Assembly: GCA_002699585.1 (NCBI GenBank)
Contig: PABP01000010.1
Span: 62,001 to 126,000 of the forward strand
Direction of reading: 5' to 3'
Length of the DNA stretch: 64,000 bases
DNA from: Anaerolineaceae bacterium
GTDB lineage: Bacteria > Chloroflexota > Anaerolineae > Aggregatilineales > Phototrophicaceae
The number at the start of each line of letters is the position of its first letter. Position 1 is the stretch's first letter. The notes below the pieces were generated by a model, which did not search any database, was not told the origin of the DNA, and saw only the letters and a program-made list of their open reading frames with translations. This document shows positions 59,037-64,000 of the stretch, piece by piece. The position numbers and the translations under genes were made by a program.

Positions 59037-59114
59037 CTACACTCTATCTTCAATTTCCCAGGCGTGGTCCAGATCGTGCCAAGCCAGACGGCGGACGAAG
59101 TAGCGCGGCGTCCT
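59037..59114 (-). pseudogene. Remnant of a DinB/DUF664-type C-terminus
   Basis: On the minus strand, 25 codons before a TAG read 'RYFVRRLAWHDLDHAWEIEDR' in pieces, where 'A-W-H-x-L-D-H-A-W-E-I-E-D-R' is a hallmark of the final helix and metal His of DinB/DUF664-like proteins. In-frame stops lie just upstream (TAG at 59115-59117), and no 5' portion is visible. I read this as a decayed gene end; it is too short for an ORF caller. Confidence 0.5.
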
Positions 59115-59159
59115 CTACAGATTGGGGGTTTACTATCATAAATGGGAGTATATATCAGG

Positions 59160-59519
59160 TTAGTTAAAGACGCCTGCTAATTGGGCAATGACAAAAACAA
59201 CGAAGAGCGTCGCCAGTAAGACAGCCCAGGCAATCAAGCGACCACTGGCCTGTATGGGGGAAATTTCGCGCTCTTCGATAGTAACGTCACCGAGTAGATC
59301 ACACTGGAAGTCCAGATTGATTTTGGCGCGCGTCAGGCGGACGAGGTAGTCGCTGTCGTAAGTGATGGCCCATCCCGTATCCTCATCGTTCCAATCTGGG
59401 CCTAGCTTGGCTTCGATGGCAGCCGTAATCGCCTGACGAGCCAGTTCAGGCGCGATTGGCTCGAAGTCGTCAGTGGCAGACGTAGAAGCCATTTCTGGTA
59501 TTGAGCTGGGATTGTTCAC
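59160..59519 (-). CDS. Small protein with C-terminal membrane helix (119 aa)
   Basis: A 119-aa tail-anchored protein. A soluble domain (residues 10-80: 'FEPIAPELARQAITAAIEAKLGPDWNDEDTGWAITYDSDYLVRLTRAKINLDFQCDLLGDVTI') is followed by one helix at about 95-116 (LIAWAVLLATLFVVFVIAQLAGVF). Start is a GTG at 59519 with GAAGG upstream; an ATG nine codons in is the alternative. Family not recognised. Confidence 0.55.
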   Translation of the reverse strand: MNNPSSIPEMASTSATDDFEPIAPELARQAITAAIEAKLGPDWNDEDTGWAITYDSDYLVRLTRAKINLDFQCDLLGDVTIEEREISPIQASGRLIAWAVLLATLFVVFVIAQLAGVFN

Positions 59520-59575
59520 GAATGACCTTCAACTATTTCAGAAAAACTTATAAGCACGGTTGGTATATTATCAGA

Positions 59576-59614
59576 CCCCATCCTCAGTCCTTCCCCCGAA
59601 GGAGGAAGGATGCC
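59576..59614. repeat. G/C hairpin repeat, near-identical to 44459
   Basis: CCCCATCCTCAGTCCTTCCC / GAAGGAGGAAGGATGCCT; 38 of 40 nt shared with 44459-44499. Confidence 0.7.
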
Positions 59615-59662
59615 TCATCTGCGAACACGTCTATTTGATGATCCATCGGATGCTAGCAGACA

Positions 59663-61090
59663 TTAGGGTGATGAGGCAATCTCGGGTGAAACGGCGTATT
59701 CATCACAGAAGGGGCCAATGATGCCATTGCTACCACGGGCGGCCACGGTAATAGCACCATATTGACGGAAACCATCCCAGCCATCGACATTGGTGGACTC
59801 GGTCGTGAAGTAGGCATCATAGCGCAGGCTATCGACCAGGCGTAAGAAGACCATGTAGCCGCTGGCGGTTTCTACCGGGTCCCATAGCAAAGACTGATTG
59901 CCATTCTGCAAATCACGAAGGACGATATCGCAGCGGCGCAAACGGGGGCCATCAGCCTGGGTCAGGATGAACATCATGATGGACTTGGTCGCACGTTCCA
60001 GGTAGTCAAATTCCATGAACTCAATGAGGTCGCTAGGCGAGCCATTGGGCCACTGCTCCATCGTGTTAATAAAGCGAACGGAGGGAATACCGGCTTCATT
60101 GAAGGAGAAATGATCGCCATAACGGCCTTCACGGTCGCGGCTGGTCTCGACCTGTAGGCGCATATCGAGGCCGTAAATATCGCCGATGACTTCAGCCATA
60201 CGCGCCATCTGGCGCGACTGCGACAGATTGGACTCGTCCGAGAAGACGCGCAGGCTACTGTCATCGACGTTACCACGGCCATCGTCGTGGTTGCCGATGG
60301 TGTCGATGTTGATCATGCCGCGCACTTCGCTGAACATGCCACCTTGCTGCAAATAATCAACAAAGGCCTTACTGCCCTGGCGATCATGTTCTTCCCCACT
60401 GAAGGCAACAAAGATCAATGTGGCGCGATAGCGGCGCTGGCTGAGAATACGGGCGATTTCCAGCAATGCGGCGACACCGGAGCCATTGTCATTGGCCCCT
60501 GGTGCGAAAGCTGTGGGATCTTTTAGGCTGGTATTAACGCTGTCGTAGTGTGCGCCAATGATATAGATGCCGGCGTTGGCTTCTTTACCACCAATGACAG
60601 CGAAGATGTTGTTGTTGGTGGCACGCTCAGTGGCGGTATTATAGGCTGTGAAGGAATGTAGCAAGGGTGCGCTCAGGTTGCCGCCAGAACTCTGGCTGAT
60701 GAGTTGGAATTGTTCCTCTATATAACTCTGGGCAGCGCCGATCCCATAACCGGGTTGATCCATCGGTGAGAGAATATGGCGGGTCTTGACGTTCTGCAAG
60801 TAACTAACATGCGAACGCATACGCTCGGCATCAACCTGATTGAGCAGGTTGTTAATCTCGATGCTGGGGTCGGCAACGGGGGTCTGCGCACCGATGAGGC
60901 CGGGCTGCTGCTGATCGCCGCCGCCCTCAAAGCCAACAGTCGGCGGCGGCGTGGCCGTCGCACGGGCTGCCAAAGTTGGCGGCACGCCTTCGCTAGCTGC
61001 GCCAAGGTTACAGGCGCTTAAGCCGAGTGCCAACAACAGCAGTAAACTAAAGCGCAAATTGAATTTGAGAAAGTGGTTAAGTCGATCCAT
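59663..61090 (-). CDS. M28 family zinc peptidase lipoprotein
   Basis: A 475-aa lipoprotein: signal and lipobox 'LGLSAC' (Cys near residue 27), a low-complexity stalk (about 40-75), and a Zn-dependent aminopeptidase. The zinc ligands are H in 'IIGAHYDSV', D in 'GANDNGSGVAA', E-E in 'AFSGEEHDRQGS', D in 'NIDTIGNHDDG', and H in 'YGDHFSF'. About 85 residues follow the catalytic domain (QNGNQSLLWDPVETASGYMVFLRL), a beta-sandwich typical of FnIII-like extensions. It is anchored outside the membrane and probably trims peptides. Confidence 0.92.
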   Translation of the reverse strand: MDRLNHFLKFNLRFSLLLLLALGLSACNLGAASEGVPPTLAARATATPPPTVGFEGGGDQQQPGLIGAQTPVADPSIEINNLLNQVDAERMRSHVSYLQNVKTRHILSPMDQPGYGIGAAQSYIEEQFQLISQSSGGNLSAPLLHSFTAYNTATERATNNNIFAVIGGKEANAGIYIIGAHYDSVNTSLKDPTAFAPGANDNGSGVAALLEIARILSQRRYRATLIFVAFSGEEHDRQGSKAFVDYLQQGGMFSEVRGMINIDTIGNHDDGRGNVDDSSLRVFSDESNLSQSRQMARMAEVIGDIYGLDMRLQVETSRDREGRYGDHFSFNEAGIPSVRFINTMEQWPNGSPSDLIEFMEFDYLERATKSIMMFILTQADGPRLRRCDIVLRDLQNGNQSLLWDPVETASGYMVFLRLVDSLRYDAYFTTESTNVDGWDGFRQYGAITVAARGSNGIIGPFCDEYAVSPEIASSP

Positions 61091-61354
61091 AGGGATTAGT
61101 TTAGCACAATTCGTTTTTCACATAATCTGAGGGATCGGGATTCGTTTGTTAGCCGTTGGGTAAGCACAGGTCCAGCGGCGGCGACGATCATAAGATGCGA
61201 GGGGCATGTGTGCAAGGGGCTGGTTGAGAACTCTCATTTAGCTGTTGCCTTCGTGAAGCATATCACCATTAAGGGAGCGATCTATAGAGCATGACGTCAT
61301 CATGCTTAGGTGCCCCATGAGGTATGGGCAAATGGCAGCGTGATCAGATGACAG

Positions 61355-61399
61355 TTTACACGTCCGTCAGAGTGTAAATGCACTTATTCTTGGTATAAT
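61355..61399 (+). promoter_or_regulatory. Candidate araB promoter with inverted repeat
   Basis: TTTACAC (61355-61361) / GTGTAAA (61372-61378) is a 7-bp inverted repeat with a 10-nt spacer. A perfect TATAAT follows at 61394-61399 without a good -35. The araB ATG is 178 nt downstream. The 61091-61576 interval has no other gene. A repressor or activator site in place of the -35 is a plausible reading. Confidence 0.5.
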
Positions 61400-61576
61400 G
61401 GCTTATGAAATCGTATGCATTGGCCATTCTGGGTGAATTACAGGCCGATATGCGTTAAAACTAGGATGCTATTACAAGAGACCATTGCGCAGACGTCGCA
61501 CCTGACCTATGCGAACGAATTGCGTAGCGATAAACTCGGATAGGCTTTGCTTTAACCTATTAGAAAAGGATTGTTG

Positions 61577-63229
61577 ATGTACACGATAGGCGTTGATTTT
61601 GGCACATTATCTGGACGAGCCGTGCTGGTCGATACCCGCGATGGCAGCGAAATTGCCGAGGCCGTTTACGAATATCCACATGCGGTGATGGACGACAAAT
61701 TACCCTCTGGCAAGCAACTCCCGCCAGAATGGGCGCTCCAACACCCGCAAGATTATCTGGATGTGTTCTACAACACGATCCCAGCCGTCATGAAGAAAAG
61801 TGGTGTCGACCCCAATGATGTCAAGGGTATCGGCATCGACTTTACGGCCAGCTCGCCCATGCCAGCCATGGCCGATGGCACACCGCTGTGCTTCGTCGAG
61901 GGCTACGAAGACGAGCCACATGCTTACGTCAAGCTGTGGAAGCATCATGCGGGGCAAGCGCAGGCCGATAAGATCAATGCGGTGGCGCGCGAGCGCGGCG
62001 AAGGCTGGCTGAAGCGCTACGGCGGCAAGTACTCCTCAGAGTGGTTCTTCAGCAAATTACTGCAAATTCTGGAAGAATCGCCAGCGGCCTACAATGCCTT
62101 CGATACGTTCATCGAAGCCGCTGACTGGGTCGTCTGGCAGCTATCGGGCACCAAGACGCGCAACTTGTGTACAGCGGGTTACAAGATGCTGTATCAGGAT
62201 GGCAGCTATCCGTCGAAAGAATACTTCGCGGCGCTGCACCCTGACTTCGCCAATGTAATAGAAACCAAGGTCACGGGCGACTTTGCTCCATTGGGTGGCA
62301 ATGCGGGTGGTATGACGGACGCGATGGCTGAAAAACTGGGCCTGCCAGCAGGCATCGCCGTAGCCGTAGCCAATGTCGATGCACATGTGACCGCCCCCGC
62401 CGTTAAGGCGACTGACCCAGGCGTGATGGTCATGATTATGGGCACCTCCACCTGCCATATTATGTCCGGCGATACGCTAGGTGAGGTCGAGGGCATGTGC
62501 GGCGTGGTCGATGGCGGCATCATCGACGGCCTGTATGGTTACGAAGCGGGACAATCCGGCGTGGGCGATATTTTCGCCTGGTTCGTCGATAACGCCGTTC
62601 CGCCGGAGTACCACGAAGCGGCCAAAGCCGCTGGCATGAATCTGCATGCGTATCTGGAACAGGAAGCCGCCAAGCAAAAAGTCGGTGAACATGGTCTGGT
62701 CGCGCTGGACTGGTGGAACGGCAATCGCTCCACGCTGGTGGATGTCGACCTCAGCGGCTTGCTGATTGGTGCAACGCTGGCCACACGCGCCCCGGATATT
62801 TACCGCGCCCTGATTGAATCGACGGCATTTGGCACGCGCGAAATCATCGAAGCCTTTGAAGCCAACGGCGTCCCGGTTAAGGAATTGGTCGCTGCGGGTG
62901 GTCTGCCAGAGAAAAATGCCCTGCTGCGTCAGATTTACGCCGATGTAACCGGGCGTACCTTTAAACTCGCCGGGTCATCGCAAAGCCCCGCGCTGGGTTC
63001 AGCGATGCACGCAGCCGTCGCGGCAGGCCTGTATGAGGACATCCACGCAGCCGCCGATGTCATGGGCAAGCTGAAGGAAGAAATCGTTTCCCCAATTCCT
63101 GAAAATCAGAAGGTCTATGACAAGCTGTTTGCGGAATATAAGACCCTGTATAACTACTTCGGTCGCGGGACGAATGACGTCATGAAGCGCCTGAAGAAGA
63201 TTCGTAATGCTGCACGAGGAGAAGAATAA
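61577..63229 (+). CDS. araB: L-ribulokinase
   Basis: A 550-aa FGGY kinase that phosphorylates L-ribulose (arabinose catabolism). 'YTIGVDFGTLSGRAVLVD' is the N-terminal phosphate loop; 'KGIGIDFTASSPMPAM' and 'WADWVVWQLSGTKTRNLCTAGYKMLYQ' are AraB landmarks. 'IMGTSTCHIMSGDT' and 'ALDWWNGNRSTLVDVDLSGLLIG' are the second half, with 'AAGGLPEKNALLRQIYADVTG' the FGGY_C signature. Length fits (E. coli 566). The start at 61577 follows AAAAGGA; the two TTG codons before it were not used. araD is 5 nt downstream. Confidence 0.95.
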   Translation: MYTIGVDFGTLSGRAVLVDTRDGSEIAEAVYEYPHAVMDDKLPSGKQLPPEWALQHPQDYLDVFYNTIPAVMKKSGVDPNDVKGIGIDFTASSPMPAMADGTPLCFVEGYEDEPHAYVKLWKHHAGQAQADKINAVARERGEGWLKRYGGKYSSEWFFSKLLQILEESPAAYNAFDTFIEAADWVVWQLSGTKTRNLCTAGYKMLYQDGSYPSKEYFAALHPDFANVIETKVTGDFAPLGGNAGGMTDAMAEKLGLPAGIAVAVANVDAHVTAPAVKATDPGVMVMIMGTSTCHIMSGDTLGEVEGMCGVVDGGIIDGLYGYEAGQSGVGDIFAWFVDNAVPPEYHEAAKAAGMNLHAYLEQEAAKQKVGEHGLVALDWWNGNRSTLVDVDLSGLLIGATLATRAPDIYRALIESTAFGTREIIEAFEANGVPVKELVAAGGLPEKNALLRQIYADVTGRTFKLAGSSQSPALGSAMHAAVAAGLYEDIHAAADVMGKLKEEIVSPIPENQKVYDKLFAEYKTLYNYFGRGTNDVMKRLKKIRNAARGEE

Positions 63230-63234
63230 AGCCT

Positions 63235-63885
63235 ATGTTATTGCCTGAACTGCGTCAGATCGTCTGCGACCTGCACGCGGAACTCCCGAAAAACAATCTG
63301 GTCGCCTGGACGAGCGGCAACGTCAGTGCGCGTGACCCGGAAAGCGGCCTGGTCGTCATCAAGCCGAGTGGCATCGTGTTTGAGGACCTGCGCCCGGAAA
63401 ATATGGTCGTGGTCAACGTCGATGGCGAAATTGTCGAATCAGACTATAAAGCCTCGTCAGATACGGCCTCGCACTGCTATATCTATCGTCATATGCCGGA
63501 GGTCAACGGCATTGTCCATACGCACTCGCGTTATGCGACGGCTTTTGCGACCCTCGCTAAGGAAATTCCGTGTGTGACGACAGCGATGGCTGACGAATTC
63601 GGCGGACCGATCCCTTGTGGCGGCTTCGCCCTGATCGGTGGCGAAGAAATCGGCCAGGTGGTTGTGGACACAATCAAAGATCATCGCAGCCCATCGTGTC
63701 TGTTGCAGAGCCACGGCGTGTTCGCTACGGGGCCATCCGCCGCAAAAGCAGTCAAGGCGGCGGTCATGACCGAAGACAACGCCGCCATCGTATGGACATC
63801 CATGCAGTTGGGCACGCCGCTGAAGATCAGCGAGGCAGACATCGACAAGCTGTATGACCGTTATCAGAATGTGTACGGGCAGTAG
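63235..63885 (+). CDS. araD: L-ribulose-5-phosphate 4-epimerase
   Basis: A 216-aa class II aldolase-fold epimerase converting L-ribulose 5-phosphate to D-xylulose 5-phosphate. 'WTSGNVSARDPESGLVVIKPSG' is the phosphate-binding region, 'VVNVDGEIVE' and 'SSDTASHCYIYRHMPEVNGIVHTHSRYATAFA' contain the zinc His pair, and 'SCLLQSHGVFATG' the third. The 5-nt gap after araB with a GAGGAG site means co-translation. araA (isomerase) is not in the window and may lie beyond the right edge. Confidence 0.95.
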   Translation: MLLPELRQIVCDLHAELPKNNLVAWTSGNVSARDPESGLVVIKPSGIVFEDLRPENMVVVNVDGEIVESDYKASSDTASHCYIYRHMPEVNGIVHTHSRYATAFATLAKEIPCVTTAMADEFGGPIPCGGFALIGGEEIGQVVVDTIKDHRSPSCLLQSHGVFATGPSAAKAVKAAVMTEDNAAIVWTSMQLGTPLKISEADIDKLYDRYQNVYGQ

Positions 63886-64000
63886 ACCCCTCCCCTGTTT
63901 CCCCTCCCCGAAGGAGAGGGGACGCCGAGGATGGGCGCACAAAATCGCGTCTGGGTAATTTAACGGGTTTCGGGCAAGGCATACCTTGCCCCTACGGAGA
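63886..64000. repeat. Two dispersed repeats after araD
   Basis: 63886-63923 is a CCCCTCCCC...GAGAGGGG hairpin of the same family as 13605-13644. 63972-63995 is GGGCAAGGCATACCTTGCCC followed by CTAC, a GTAGGGGC-family palindrome. Confidence 0.75.

Noticed and set aside
1-64000. tRNA, rRNA, tmRNA, CRISPR arrays, origin of replication
   Set aside because: No T-loop-like motif in a cloverleaf context, no rRNA core sequence, no regularly spaced direct repeats, and no DnaA-box cluster were seen by eye.

Overview
The window reads as chromosomal DNA of moderate G+C from a free-living bacterium, most likely a Chloroflexota (Anaerolineae-like) lineage. This is inferred from style, not from a marker gene: secreted lipoproteins with Pro/Thr-rich stalks, SH3 and PA14 surface proteins, TolB/WD40-like propellers, a TIR-WD40 giant, F420-type nitroreductase-family proteins, and many short palindromic intergenic repeats. 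No tRNA, rRNA, CRISPR array, integrase or transposase was recognised, so this is not an obvious genomic island.

Layout. 0.1-8.6 kb: a DUF1028 protein, two secreted propeller proteins, an acetyltransferase, a lipoprotein, a methyltransferase, then an iron-sulfur pair (Fer4_19 fused to two CDGSH domains, followed by a YjdJ-type acetyltransferase) and an SDR. 8.7-12.2 kb: a TetR regulator in a 4-nt-overlapping operon with two paralogous sterol/macrolide-type glycosyltransferases, with a promoter and operator immediately upstream. 12.2-19.2 kb: a membrane pentapeptide-repeat protein, a LarA-family protein, a small gene with its own promoter and terminator, a CBM48-like esterase, a secreted protein with three DUF3828-like domains, and recF. 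19.3-23.3 kb: arsR and a flavoprotein monooxygenase (ArsO-like), each preceded by the same operator, then three membrane proteins. 23.4-31.8 kb: Uma2 nuclease-fold protein, SGNH hydrolase, membrane protein, small acidic protein, a WHG-type TetR with three operator-like palindromes, an epimerase-like NAD(P)-binding protein, a PA14x3-SH3x2 secreted protein and a PIG-L deacetylase. 31.9-41.7 kb: lipoproteins, two tandem Ddn-like proteins, VOC, TPR, a DeoR-cupin operon, a BtrH-like protein, SIMPL. 41.8-42.5 kb: a gene-free stretch packed with repeats and a possible structured RNA. 42.5-49 kb: phosphofructokinase with an altered ATP-site loop, a membrane-anchored L7/L12-like protein, a TIM-barrel glycosidase-like protein, VOC, cold-shock protein, YitT. 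49.2-59.5 kb: a 976-aa secreted repeat protein, the 1284-aa TIR-TM-propeller protein, a REC-histidine kinase and small proteins. 59.6-64 kb: an M28 peptidase lipoprotein and araB-araD for arabinose catabolism.

How it works together. Clear units are tetR-GT-GT, arsR-arsO, Fer4_19/CDGSH-yjdJ, deoR-cupin and araB-araD. The rest are mostly single genes, many closed by bidirectional terminators. A strong theme is secreted or lipid-anchored proteins (at least nine), which suits an organism investing in its cell surface. At least five families of short repeats lie between genes, often just 3' of a stop codon; in places they form a terminator or extend a reading frame.
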